From NCBI GenBank assembly GCA_905250075.1, contig CAJNOP010000009.1:4483310-4547309 (forward strand): a stretch of 64,000 nt of DNA, in the 5' to 3' direction. The notes under the pieces were generated by a model, which was not told where the DNA came from, made no database searches, and saw nothing but the letters and a program-made list of their open reading frames with translations. Source of the DNA: Rotaria sp. Silwood1 (taxonomy: Eukaryota; Rotifera; Eurotatoria; Philodinida; Philodinidae). Of this stretch, positions 37,322-51,500 are shown piece after piece (position 1 is the first letter of the stretch; every line of letters starts with the position of its first letter). A program made the translations under genes and the position numbers.

Positions 37322-38239
37322 AGTCATTCAAAATATTCAAGCGAATGCTTCATCGGCACAGAATGGAATGACCGTTGCTGGAAGCCATGGAAATGGCAAT
37401 GATACCAATTAACTCAGTTGCTTCATGTGTCTCTGTGTAGATGATGATCAAAGGATGGTTATTGCTGATTTCTTAAATCACCGTATTGTTCAATGGAAGA
37501 TGGATGATACAAATGGTCATATGGTAGCGGGTGATAATGATGAAGGAAACTGATTGAATCACTTGAAAGGACCAACTTATGTCACAATCGACAAAGAGAT
37601 TGATTGCCTCATTATCTACGAAGGAGTGAATGAACAAGTTACACGTTGGTCTCATCGTAATGGTAAAACTCAAGGAAAAATTCTCCTCGACAACATCCAG
37701 TGTTGCAGATTGACCATGAATGATCAATGATATTTCTACATCTCTGTCGAAGAAAACCATGAAGTAAGACAATATAAAATAGGAGACACGAATAAAACTA
37801 TCATTGCTAGTGTTCATGGCAACAGTGATGGTTTCAATCAACTCAACAATCCGACTGACATATTTGTTGATGGACACAACAGACGGTCTACGTGGTGGAT
37901 TTCAACAATAATCAGCTGATGAAATGAAATAAAGATGCATCAAAAGAAATTGTCGTCACCGGAGGTTAGAACACAGGGAAAACTGAGATACCATTGTTCG
38001 GTCCTAGAGGACTTTTCGTCGATACATTTGGTACTGTGTATGTAGTAGACTCGTGGAATAATCAAATGATCCGCTGGCCTGAAGGAGCAAAACAGGGCAC
38101 TATCATTGTCGGTGAGAATGGTTGTGGAGAAGGACCAAATTAACTGTACTCTTCCATGGGTCTTTTGTTCGATCAGCATAGCAATCACTATGTCGTCGAT
38201 TATGAAAATGCTCGAGTACAAAGATTTTGTATCGAATAG
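37322..38239 (+). pseudogene. NHL-repeat protein pseudogene
   Basis: The plus strand encodes successive ~50-residue beta-propeller repeats with the NHL pattern: MTVAGSHGNG, then VIADFLNHRIVQW, VAGDNDEGN, a V-T-R-W blade, VRQYKIGDTN, NQLNNPTDIFVDG, FGPRGLFVDTFGTVYVVDSW, MIRWPEGAKQGTIIVG, and a last blade ending VQRF before a TAG at 38237. The frame is broken by several stops (for example TAA after NDTN, TGA after NDEGN and after LTMND, TAG after VTGG, TAA after GEGPN) and at least one frameshift near 37880-37930. Bdelloids have a large family of near-identical NHL proteins; this is a dead member. The long minus-strand ORFs at 37473-37877 and 37940-38221 are only its shadow. Confidence 0.85.
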
Positions 38240-39433
38240 ACTTCATGGCAATGATTAATTTTTTTGCTCTATCACGATGAATAAAATAAAACTGGCTCTT
38301 CAAGGAAAGAAATAGATTTCATTCTGATTCTATTCAAGCGCGCGACCTAAAACTACTCTTCTAGAATCGTGGCGAAGCGAAGCTCATGCACACAAAAGAT
38401 AGACTCATTTAAACATGACATGTATAATGATTGTCTTGGGTTTCTGACAATTGAAACTTCATATATACTTTTCAAGAGATTTTAACTACTTCTTTGAACT
38501 TTACTGAATGCTCATTAGGTTTGTAAGAAAGTAGTATTAACCATCATATGGAAAGATGCAGATCATTTGTCTCTTTCTAATCGTGAAAACTGAAGATCAA
38601 TAGCTATCTCTGTTAGAGGATTGTTCAAAAAACAATCACTCTTCTTTCATTTTGTCATGCTCATTAGTAAAAAGTTCAGCTTTCTATTTCGTTCTCTCAT
38701 GTAAAAATTGATATCACATATGGTGAATTATAATTAGAATGAAATTCTTCATTCATTTGTTATCTTATATTGGTTTATCTATGATCTATTCATAATATTA
38801 CATATCTAAAGTAATAAAGTATCGGATTACGGTAGTTCCTGAACATCGTTTGAAAATTTAATTCGATTATAAATTCATAACAACTTAGACTTTTTTTTTC
38901 AAAAAGCATGAAAAAACCTGATTTGATGTGTTTTATTTATTCACAGAGTCTGATTATTCTGATGCTAGTACAGTCGATATACACGACTTCCGATCACATC
39001 TATTTGTAGAATAGTAATTAAAAATTTCTTGACAAAAGATATGCAAGTAGCATTTTTCATGAGAACTCTGATCATTGTTACAGCAGTATGTACGATTTAG
39101 AAATTGAAAATTCTATATAATTCATAAAATTCCACTAAAAAATTCTAGATATCATAGGTAATAGAAACTTTATACCTCTATAGACACATCCATCTGGATA
39201 TAGGAATTCAAAGAGTTCTAGGTATTCTAATAAATTTTTTCATGTTTACCAAAATCCACAGAAACTACAGTTTTTCTAGGCATATCTGTATCTATTATAC
39301 CAAAAAGTTTTCATTTACTCATATATATATATGCATATATTTATTTATTTATTTATTTATAGAAAAAAAAAATAGACTATCTACTAGTCTACAAAACAAA
39401 TGTGGAATGAGAAAAGAAGAATAACAAGAAATG
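38240..39433. other. Intergenic region
   Basis: 1.2 kb with a short (TTTA)n tract near 39341-39360 and no recognisable gene. It lies between the NHL pseudogene and the 3' end of the BTB-PHR gene. Confidence 0.55.
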
Positions 39434-41811
39434 TTATAGACAAAAAATTATTTCAGGTATTTGTCCATCATCAACATTTGATCCATTATTTTCTCCAGAT
39501 GCTAAAAATAATAATAATTAAAATCAAATTCATTAAAATAAAAATAAAAACTTACCATATGCAAAATGAAATGTTACTTTACCATCAAGACCACAATCAT
39601 GGCTTATTCGACGTAAACCATTAATACCATAAAATGAATCTGGTCCCTATGAATAGATCAAATTTTTTTCGTTTTATAATACATCATAAAAACAAAGATA
39701 AATACTTTAAGTTTAGCACTTGCAACATAATATTCTCCTTGTTGAATTTCTAATGGTTCTTTAAATGATATACGAAATGTTGATGATGATCCATCAGCCA
39801 TAAATGTTGTTTCATTTTCACCTAATATTCGACCAGAATCAAGATGATGTAACTAATATATTTAAATAAAATAAAAATTCTAAAAAAAAAAACACAAAAA
39901 TAATAATAAAATTTCTATATACTTGTATATGAACATTATATTCAAATGGTTCTCTTATACTTCCATAAAGTCCATAACCAGCTATTAATAAACGTCTATC
40001 ACATTTAAATCTAATTCTATCAAATGCATCTGAATAAGACCAACGATGTTCAACTTCACCTTCACGAAATCTATTAACAATATATTCTTTAAATGTACTT
40101 CGTGGTTCATCATCAAAATCACATAATTTATATGATTTAGATGGTAAACTAAAATATAAAAATATTGATATAATTTCTTTATCAGTTAAAATTCCAGATT
40201 GTGCTGGGCCTTGTGCAAATTCTTCTTGACTCATTAATGGAAATCGAATTAATTTTAAAGCACCACCTAATGTTTGTCGAATCATTTCGGGTGTTATTGA
40301 TTGATTATTTGATAATCTATTTTTTGCCCATGCTATACATGTTTGCCATAATTTTATTTCTCTTACACCTAATGTATCACGTTTTAATATAGCCATTAAT
40401 GTATCTAAATCAATATCAAGTAATTCTGGTGTTTGTAATGCATACATAGCATTTTTATCAATAACTTCTAAACATTGTGCTGCTAATTGTGCTTCATCAA
40501 ATAAACGTGCTTGACTTAATAATATTAATGCATTTTCAATCGAAATATTTTTCTTTAAAAAATCAACACAAAGACGTTCAAGACCAAGAACACAATATTT
40601 TTTTGCACCATATAATATTGACATAACAGTATCATGTGTTATTGATAATGATGGAGTATTATAATCACCATATAAAAAACGTAATAATATACGAAATGCA
40701 TAAGTTTCCATATCAGGTACATGTATAATTGATGATAATGATTCATTATTTCGTTGAAACATAGCTTCAAATACACAAGAACCAACACTTAAAACAAATT
40801 TATGTGCAGGAATCAATTCATCACTGTCATTTAACTCAAAATGTATATCAGCCATATATTCATTTAAACATAATGCAGATATACGATCATTGAGAGAAAA
40901 TTTTGAAGCCTATATAAATGTAAATATTGAAGAAAATATTAGAATTTGATTAAATTCAAAATTCACGAGAGAAAAACTGAAATTGCAATTATATTCGGAC
41001 AATATTAGAATTCGACTGAAGATAAATTCATACCATTACGTATTTCACTCAAAGTAAAGTGAAATGAAAGAAAAAAACAAAAGAAGTCTTTAGTCATAGT
41101 AGTCATGTTGACAAGCCGTATCAATATAGACGTACACGTTATAACCTAATAAAAAATAAGAACATCTGAATTCGGTTCAATTATCGGTTGTACATACGAT
41201 TGTAACGACAAGTGAATTAGAAAACAATATATATATAAAATTTTTTGTTTGACATAATATCATTTCAAGTGAGAGTTTTTTTTTATATCAACATGAGTGA
41301 ATAGACTAAAGTATTTACGAAAATATTAAAAAAAAATTATATTGTTGATTGAAATTCGTTATTCTATTCAGATTTTATTGATTTCGATTGTATGAATTTA
41401 TTTCTAGTCGAATTCTAATTCTGCTTGAGCATAATAAGAAAATATCTTTTTATGTCCAAAGAAATACTCATCGATAGTGAAATCGGTATTTTATCTGATG
41501 AAAATAAAAATTTCAATTTCACTTCCAAGAAATATACAAGTATAAAATTAAAAAAAACTAATTTCTCATTGTAAGAAATATATTTTTACCTGCCAATTGA
41601 AGGGCAAACTAATTATTTGTTTGTTTTGATAATCATCAGTTTCATGTTCGGTATGTGTGTTCGAGGACACAGCATTGGCAGGTGGAGGAAGACTTGAAGC
41701 TTCATTGAGTACTGTAGAAGAACGACGTGTTACTGGATGATTATGATGATCAGGAAGTGGAATTGGTGGATGTGGAGAAACAAATGATAATGAAGAATTA
41801 GCTTTTGGCAT
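39434..41811 (-). CDS. BTB-BACK-PHR domain protein (BTBD1/2/3/6 type)
   Basis: Five exons: 41811-41590, 40909-39923, 39852-39706, 39646-39556, 39501-39434; 1515 nt, 504 residues, frame kept. Residues 1-70 are Pro/Ser-rich and disordered. The BTB domain begins at about 75 (NWQ-ASKFSLNDRISALCLNEY, then ADIHFELNDSDELIPAHKF, LSVGSCVFEAMF, PDMETYAFRILLRFLYGDY). The BACK domain is about 195-300 (ENALILLSQARLFDEAQLAA onward). The PHR domain is about 325-490 (RFREGEVEHRWSYSDAFDRI, RRLLIAGYGLYGSI, FRISFKEPLEIQQGEYYVAS, DSFYGINGLRRISHDC). This architecture is that of BTBD1/2/3/6, adaptors for cullin-3 ubiquitin ligases; BTBD6 acts in neurogenesis. All three domains look intact. Which paralog group it belongs to cannot be settled by eye. 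The first intron is 680 bp, the others 54-70 bp. Confidence 0.92.
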
Positions 41812-44800
41812 GATCAATGCGCAGTATTTACTGCACGAAAGATCGATTCACCTGGTCAATAATAAAACATATATTTGAGGTCTTATCAACAACAATTTGA
41901 TTCGATTTTTATATTAACCAAACAGAATTATTTCATCAGACTTTATTCAAATATAGATCACTGAATTTTATTAAAATTGACAACCTTAAAGTAATTATGA
42001 AAACTAATTATTAAATCATTCTTTATTTTATTTATTAATATTTGATAGATAGTGTTTTAGTATGAACGATAGATGGTGTTGGATTTAGTCATTTTTATTG
42101 ATGATTTATTTATTTATGTTCATTTTATTTCGACAGATGAAATACGATATTTGACAATTCTAAGAAGAATGAAAAACAATAGTTATCTTTGTTCATACAA
42201 AAAAAAAAAGACTTTTCCATACGGTTCCATCACAGGACAAAGTATTGAACTTACAAATATTGACTGTTATTAATTTATGACATATTGTCAGAAAGGTTAA
42301 CATTGTTTATTTTAACTAGTATCAAATAAATGAATAAATCAAAATGCTAAAAATTTTTATACTTGATACACACACTCGGACATTTTCTAATCTCGCATAT
42401 ATTTGCATCTAGAATTCCTATTCTACTAATTTATTAGATTCATTTAACACTTTTTTCATTTCTCCTAATGATAATATATACGATACATGTTATAGGAAGT
42501 AACAAATATCATTTTATTCTTCGTTTCATCAGTTTAACTATCATATTCATCTACTATAAATATTGATGTAATCGTTCCATAGAGTTTCAAGTGCATCATT
42601 GTTTCTCTCAAGGAACTTTCACATATACTATTGAATTTTGTCTGAACTTTAGAATGATCCTAAGCGTTGCTATTATGGACGCGCCTTTTCCTATTGCTAA
42701 ACAAACACATACAAAGAACATTGATCTCATCTTCTCGATCTTCCGTTACTTTGAAAACATAAGCAATGATCTTTGAATCTTCTTCTTCTTCTACCACAAC
42801 TTGTTACAGTCTGAACAGAGAGTGGTCGGGAGAGAAATGCAAAAAATCCTCAATTTAAAATTATACTAACTATGTTCTTCGAAAAACTATGTGAATTTCA
42901 TAAAAAAAAAAAGAATTAAAATTTTTATGTCTACACAGATTTTATGCATTGTTATTCTGTACGATGAATCTGAAAATCTATAAAAGTAATACAGACATTA
43001 GAGTAAGTCGACTGTTATTAAATACTCGTTAGAGTATCATTTAAATCGTATTCTAATTTTCTGAATGAGATGAACGTGAAGACCCCCTGTGGTATTCTCT
43101 CGTATTATAAATCGTGTGTTAGCTAACTCGTTCAACCATTTACAAACACGATGCAATACAAATGCTTTCACAAATGTCATAATACGATTTCATATAGTAT
43201 ATAAAATAATCATGCATGTTCGAAAGAATTATAATTCTACTTCAACTAGAAAAAGATCATCTATCATATTCCAAAAAATAAAAATAAATAAATAAAAGAT
43301 ATGTAAACAATTGATCATTAATTAAAAGAAAAACTAACATTGAAATTAGTCTTTAGTTAATTCTAATATCAGTCAATTTATTAGATAGAAAAAAAAAAAA
43401 GAACAGAAAATAATTTATATTCAAGCAATAGCAATATATTATTGTTTATGTTCAAGAAAAACAGTTTCCTGTTAAAGAAGTTTGTTTATCTAAGAGCTTT
43501 ACACCCCCAAAAAATAAATTGTGATAATCTCATCTTCTCCAATAACATATACAAGAAAAAATGAAAAATCAATAGAACGAGGAAAAAAAACAACATAATA
43601 ATCCAATTTGTTTATGGATAAAATCATCAATCTAATTCGAAATAATTAGAAAATAGTTGAAATAATTCTTCACTATGAATTTCTATAAGATGTAATTTAA
43701 CACCGATTGATCATATTTTTTCATCTTTTGATCATTTGTTGATATGCAACAATATTAACTTGTGAAAAATCGTACTCAAATCTCTTCGTATTTTTTGATC
43801 AAATTCACAGTTTGGAACTAATTAGGAAAAAAAAGCAAAAAAAAAAACGACCGTCTCATTCTCATTTTTTTTTTCAATGAATATTAAAGGTCTATTATAA
43901 ACAGACATTTTCTATACGGTCATTGTTATTTTTTTTTTTTTGCTTGTTCATATGTCTAAAAGCAATTTCTTTTGAGTTTATTGATCTACTACTGTTTCAT
44001 CGGCAAAGAGAAAAAGAAAGTAATCATTTATTGATGAATATTTTATATAGTGAACATCGAACGAACTTATTCAGCTATTCAATAATCAATTTGATGGAAA
44101 AAAGAGAAATAATGAGTATTGCTAATGTCTAATATTTTATAATCTTGAAAATTATTTGTTTTTTTTTTCACATCTTCTACTTGTCAATATACAAGAAAAA
44201 TTGTTTATATTTTGATGTCAAAGTCATAATGAATTCCTAGTATTATTTAAACGATTCGATTTATTCTTGCTTCAAAATCATTATAGAATCAAGAAAATTT
44301 TCTACTCAATATTCATATCATATGATGAAAATATCAAAATTCGAGAAATTTTTTAAAATGCAATAATGAAATTTGATCTTAACAGAAAAAAAAAAAAAAG
44401 TAATTTACATTTATTTGATTATTCATAGCTATAAAATGAATGAACAATCACTTCTTTTGTTTATTTCACAATTTTGATTTCATTGATAACATAAGATATA
44501 TTATATGATATTCTAACGAAGCTTTTCCCACTTAAATCAATCAACAGCAATGGAAATCATCATATGAAGAATCATTGAATTTCTACAATAGTTCATCAAT
44601 TTAGTCTAGTATAGAATTCTTCGATTTGTTCCAAACCTGAACATACTGAATTCAAGTTGTCTAAGAAATATGTAAGGTAAACTTGTTATCGAAACCAAAA
44701 ATCTACAAAAAAAACTGATCTCGTATTTTCGTAGCAACTAGTCAATTTCATTGAAAATATTAGCGTACAGTTCGGTTGAATGATTTCAATTTTAAAAATC

Positions 44801-45522
44801 TTCTACAAAAATACAAAAACTAACATCTGTTAGTTTTTTCCATTTTATTATCTTTATTACATAGAATGATTGTTTATTCACATGAGAAATAAAATAAGTT
44901 AATTAAATCTGTTTCCTGTTTTGAATTTTGACATCCAGAGGGATAATCATCATATCATCGATCAAAACCTTCAAGTCATTAGTATTATGACATAGTGATA
45001 CTAAACTCAATTTTCTGCTCAAATGAATCACCTGGCCATCTGCTCTAATTGCCTCCTGTTGTTTCTTCCTTCTGTTTTTTTTTTCTTCTTTCGTTCTACG
45101 ATGACCGACACTGAGAGAGAGAGAGAGAGCGAAGAAAAAAAGTAGTGGACGACAGCAAGAAAATAATTTTCTTTATATATATACACATATATACATAGAG
45201 CTTCATTTCTATTCTCTCTTCGTTTACTTATTTCAAAAAAAAAAATTGACAAGTCTCTATATGCACGAACGAGAAGATGAGAGTCAGGTAAGTAAAAAAA
45301 AAAAAGCAAAAGTGACTGATTAGTTTTGATGCCGGATGTGAATAGATGAACATTGAACAGAAGAAGTCATTCGATATGAATAAACATAGACAGCAAACAG
45401 TAATCCTCTTTGTCATCAATTGTATTGAATAACAAAAATTTAGATTATATCTCAGATTATTTTACATATAATCCTTTAAGTTTAATTTCTTAGAAAAAGA
45501 AAATTTTTAATTTTTTTTTAGT
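41812..45522. other. Intergenic region between divergent genes
   Basis: 3.7 kb upstream of both the BTB-PHR gene (-) and the plexin gene (+). It contains many A/T runs and a (GA)n tract at about 45112-45131. ORFs at 42073-42273, 43089-43295, 43923-44132 and 45028-45419 have low-complexity translations and no partner exons. No RNA gene or mobile element recognised. Confidence 0.55.
45112..45131. repeat. (GA)n microsatellite
   Basis: About nine perfect GA units, located about 400 bp upstream of the plexin start codon. It could influence promoter architecture but there is no direct sign of that. Confidence 0.8.
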
Positions 45523-48500
45523 ATGTTTTCAATTTTATTAATAAGTTATTTAATATTAATTACAAATAATTTATCAATTGATATAATTGAAAATGATTTA
45601 AATAATTCAATTGAAAAAATTCTTCTTATTAATGAAAATTTATATATTGGTACAAAAAATTTTTTACATCGTTTATCATCATTAACATTAAATAAAACAT
45701 TATTATCATTAAAACTTATTTCAAATATTGATAATCTATCATGTACTCAATGTAATATAAATAATCATATTAAAATATTATTATCAATTCATAATAAAAA
45801 TATACTTTTATGTGGAACAATATATCAAGGTACATGTCAAATATTTGATCAAAATTTAAATATTATTATTAATTCATCATTACCAATTGTTGCTAATGAT
45901 CCAATAAATAGTACTATTGCATTAATAATACCGGAAAAAAATTTAATTTATTTTGGTGTTACATATACAAATGAAGGTACATATCGTTGGCAAATACCAA
46001 ATATATCAGGACGATCATTAAATATATCACGTTTTATGAATATTTTATCAACAAATGATAATGAAAAAATTTCAAAAGATGATTTATCATTACGTTTTAT
46101 GTCAAGACAACAAACAAGATTTATTATTCAATATATATATTCATTTTATACAAATAATTATATTTATTTTATAACAAATCAACCAAATGATATTGAACAA
46201 AATTATTTTCTTACTAAAATAATACGTTTTTGTCGTGATAATTCATATTCAATTATACGTACATATATTGAAATACCATTGATATGTTTTAATTCAGAAT
46301 GGATTATTAAAACAGCTGAAATTATTATAAATGATAATAATGAAAAAATTTTAATTGGACATTTTACAAGAAAAGATGGTAGTGGAGGAACAAATATTTG
46401 TTTATGGAATATTCAAAATGATATTGATAGAACTTTTGAAAATAATTATCGTACATGTTATTCAATGGGTATTGGAAAACGTGGTTTAGCATTTATTAAA
46501 CCAAATGAACCATGTAGAAAAGATGAAGTAAATAAATAATATTTATATTTAAATAAATTTTATTTTATTTTACTTTTTTTTTAAGAGTTGGTCAATACCA
46601 ATTAATGATGATAATCTTTGTCCTTGGATAATTAATGATCGTTTACCTTATCCAATTGGTGGTACAACACCAGCTATTGGTCATTTACTATATGAAAATT
46701 TACTAGAAAGTTCTAGTGCCTTACAGATATATTCATTTGGTTCATCATATGTTATTTTTCAAGGTTTAACTAATGGTACTTTTAAATTGGTAAGTATTTC
46801 ATCAATCAAATTTACTAAAGAAAATGCCTTAGGACATTTATTCTTTTCATTTTACTTAAAGTATACCGATCAATAAAAGGTCAGATGACATGGTACTTTC
46901 TGTTCATGATGATCAAACAATGGTTGTCACGCATAGACTATACATCTGGCCTTTTTTTTTTTTTTTGTTTCTTCTTATTGTTGTTTGATGATAACGAATT
47001 GAACAAACAAATACTTGAGAAGATAAAATAAATCTTTTTTTTTTTTTTCTTTTTTTCTAAGGGTCTATTCGATTTTGGAGTTCATATAAATTGGGTTTAT
47101 TCATATCAACTATCTACACAATCACCAATACTTTCAAATGTTATTTTTGATAACAAGACAGAAAGTTTCTTTTTAGCTTCACAATCAAAGGTTTGATATT
47201 AAAAATTTGTCATTGAAATAAATAAATCAAAGAAAAAAAAAACTTGTTCATTTAGATCTATCGTATATCATTTTCGGGTGATTGTACATCACGTTTGTCA
47301 TGTGATGAATGTTTATCTTCATCAAATAATCCTTTATGTGGTTGGTGTACATTAAATCAACGGTAAGATGATCATTGAGATTGACATACATGCACACATA
47401 AACAAAACAAAAAGAGAAAAACTTCTCATGTCAATTTACCAAAGTAATATTGACAAGATAGATGGTTTAATCGATGAATATTGACACATCAAATGTATTT
47501 CCCCATAGCAATTAAAATAAACCCATAGTGACACATTGTCTATTATAAAGAGTATCATAAAATGCCAGCGGGTGACCTTTATTTACTAATTGTTGAATGA
47601 CCCGTTAACTTTTTTTATTCTTGTGCACGTGTCTTTTATGTTGAAAAACAGAAAATTTTTTCGATTGATAGATGTACATTGGCTAATAATTGTCCTTTGA
47701 ATTCCTGGCAACAAGAAAGTAATCAATGTACACATATTGTTAATGTTCAACCATTGAGAGCTTCAATTGACAATAGTCAATGGGTTTGTTATTTTGATGA
47801 TTTTATTTTTTATTTTTAATCATTAAATTCTCATTTGTATTTTCTATAGATTAATCTAACTTTAACGAAATTACCACAATTAGAACATAATGAAATCTAT
47901 CAATGTATTTTTACAAATAAAATAATATCGGCAAATACACAAGCAATTAAATTAGATCATAATCGTCTTTCGTGTCCCACGCCATCAAAAAATATTCATG
48001 TTCATCAAGGTAAGAGATTATATCAATTAATACATACAATACAAATATTCATCGATTACCGAGAGGAAAAAAAGAAAAATGTCAATTAGATTTTTTTATC
48101 TCGATAATCTTTTCAATTTGTATACAAATAATCATAAGAATGTTATTGACAATCAACTGAAAAGAAAAATGCTTTTTTTTTTGTATCTGATTATAAGATA
48201 AGATAGAAAGTTAATAATATTAATGTTTTATATGAAAAGATTTCCAAAAATTTTCCTATTGGAATATATCTTTGTTATTGTTTGAGTATGTCTGTTTTTT
48301 TTTCTTCTTATTGGTAGAGTGTGATGACTTGAGTTAGGTATAATTATATGTTGTGACACGTCACTTTCGTTTTTAATGTCTCCACCTTTATTTTTAAAAT
48401 TTTGAAGCAAAATTTCAATAAATTTTTCTTTCTTAAATTGATTCATCTTTTGTTAAATTCTTATCGAGTTTTTTTTTTATAAAGATCATTGTTGTTGATA

Positions 48501-51500
48501 GACATTAAGAATATATATATTTCTTTTCTATGGAACAGCAGGAGATAAAAGATAATGAACATAAAAGAAGTACGTTACCACCCTTTGACATTGAATTTGT
48601 TCTCTTCTATATTCTTCTAACTGAACAATTTCTGTTTTAATAACTTTTTTTTTGAATTAAATGTGTGATTGTTTTGAGTGAAAATGTTGTTCAATTCTAA
48701 CGGTGATTTATGTTAAGTAGACTTCTATGAGAGAATTTCTTCCGATTCATCTTATAGCTAACTTCTTCCTTAAAGTTTTTTTTTATTTATATATCCTGTG
48801 TCTAATGAGAAAAAATTTCCAAGTGTCACTTATAAATCGAACTGATCTTTTGTTTATCAATAAGTCTCTACGAGATTACTAGAATGCTATAAGAGTTCAT
48901 CTTCGTGCGATATCTTTTCCAAGTTATAACAGATTTTTTTTTTATCTGTGACAAAGTATTGATGACTAAATCAAATTAAGAAATTTCAACCTGAAATCTT
49001 CTACATCGATAAGTCTCGTATATATTAGACTATGCTGAAATTTTTAGTTCAAAAGGATGTATTGATCTTTAAATATCACAAGTTAAAAACATTTAATTGT
49101 CTTAGTCTTTCATTATGAAACATGATTATTTGTGAATATTGAATGTTTGAATAAGAACGGAGTTCCTTAAGGCTAAAATTTTCATGACTTTCTAATGCCT
49201 ACAAGGCAAACCGCTAGGTGAAAATATCAGATTGAAATCTCATAATGCAATTTTATCTTGCTAATGATGAAAAAAAAATTCACTAAAATTGTAATAATTT
49301 GAGAAGAACAACGTGTGCAAACGAATTCCGATAGGGAACAAGATTTTTCGTACAGTTTTCATCTGATCTTAGAAAATCAGTAGTATGAACATGTTAAGTT
49401 TTACTGTCTGATTGTTTCCTTTGTGGTGTTGAACAGAAAATGTACAATATTTAATTTCAATACAGAAAAATCATATGTGAACTTTTCATATCTATTCATA
49501 GTCAAAGAAAGAGAAATTTTGATATATTTTTTTCATTGTAATTTTGTATGAAATATTCATAGATATAGTTTATAGTCGAATCAAAATTGTATTTAAATAT
49601 AAAGCATAAGTTTGAAATATTTAGATGCTCATTTAATTGTTCGTTTATCATTAATAAAATGGCCATCAAATATTAGTATTGCTACAATATCAGAATTTAC
49701 ATTTTATAATTGTTCATCATATTTATCATGTGTATCATGTCGAACTGAAATTGGATGTCAATGGTGTTCACAACGTTGTTCATCAATGTGTACAGAAACA
49801 ATTTCACAATGTTCATCATTTGATTTATTAAATTCGACAAATATTTTTCTTGAATCAAATCAATCTATTGAAATTCCATTAAAATTTAATTTTATACAAT
49901 ATGATAATAGAATTGAATGTCGTTTAAATGAAACAATATATGGTATAGTTAATTCAAATAATATTTGTTATATAACAAAAATTCCACAAATAAATAATGA
50001 AAATGAACAAATTAGTTATTTAACTATTTATCAAAATAATATTTTAATTGGTAATCCAATAAAAATGTTTATTTATCGTTGTGATTTATATGATACATGT
50101 AATAAATGTAATTTACGTTTAAATTGTTTATGGTGTCAAGGTCAATGTTTAACTAAATCAATAAATAAATGTTTAATAAATGAACAATGTACATCATTAC
50201 GTATAAATGATTTTTCACCTAAATTAATACCATTAAATGGAAAAACAATAATTAATATTTATTTAAATGAATATATTAATGAAAAAATTCTTGAAATTTT
50301 ACTTTTTGATATACCATGTTTAGTAATTAATTCATCAAATATAATACAATGTCAAGCACAATATACAAATTCATCACGAAAAGGACAAATAAGTATTTAT
50401 TTTACAAATTCAATATATATATTATCAAAAGAATATATTGAATTTTGTCAATCATCAATTATTTCTATTAATCCAAATATTGTTTATGAATTTGGTGGAC
50501 AAATTCTTCATATAAATGGATATAATTTATTTATTGGTAATGAACAAAAAATTTTTATTGATAATTATCAATGTATACAAATAAAACAAACATTATTAAA
50601 TACATTATCATGTCGTTTACCTTCAATGATATCAAAAATTTATAATATAACATTAAAAATCGATAATCAATTAATAAATATTCAAGATAAATTAAAAGTA
50701 ACACCAAATCCAATTGTTCAAGATATTGATCCAACGACTAGTTTTGCAAGGTAGAAAGCAAAAAAAAAATTTCTTTCATCTTTATTTCTATCTATTAAAT
50801 ATTAGAGTATATTATTCAGATACAATGATATCAGCATAGGATTTTTTGTTTTTGTTTTCTTCATCGAATTCCCAAATGATTACTAAGTGTTAATTATAAA
50901 TATGAAAACTGTTATCAGAATCTCTAGAGAATTAAAATGTCAAAGGTGATGCAGTTACTGGTACTAATCACAGGAACATTGTGTTGATCTATATATATGA
51001 GAATATTTGTTTTTTTCATCATTCTTTTACCTAATACTCAACGAATTCAATAGAGGAGCAGTTCATTTAATATAACCAGACGCTTTTCTTTTGATCGTAT
51101 ATCAGTTACGTCTATCGCAACCTGTGACACGGAGAAAATGTCGATAAGGTGTCTGTCACGTCCGTGATATGTCGTTATTAAGATGGGTGTTATATGTGTG
51201 ACGGTCTGTCGATTCTTTCTGTCATGGTGTGTGACGTTTTTTTTTTGTATTCTATATACTTTAACAGTCCTCTTAGATCGTTTCATCAGAATATTTTGAT
51301 CTAATATTGAAGAATTTATGTTGATGTTGTCAGTTTATCACAGAATATAATATCGTCTACTCATTTTGTTGCTCTTTTATTAACTGTATCATTTGAATAC
51401 ATTCATTTTTAAAAAGAAAATTTATTAGCATATTTACAAGATGAGTTGCTCGTGAAAATAAAATTTTCTAAATGAATCTAATATTTTCTTGTTAATATAA

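Noticed and set aside
37473-38303. Three minus-strand ORFs of 66-134 codons
   Set aside because: All are shadows of the NHL-repeat pseudogene, whose plus-strand repeats are clearly readable.
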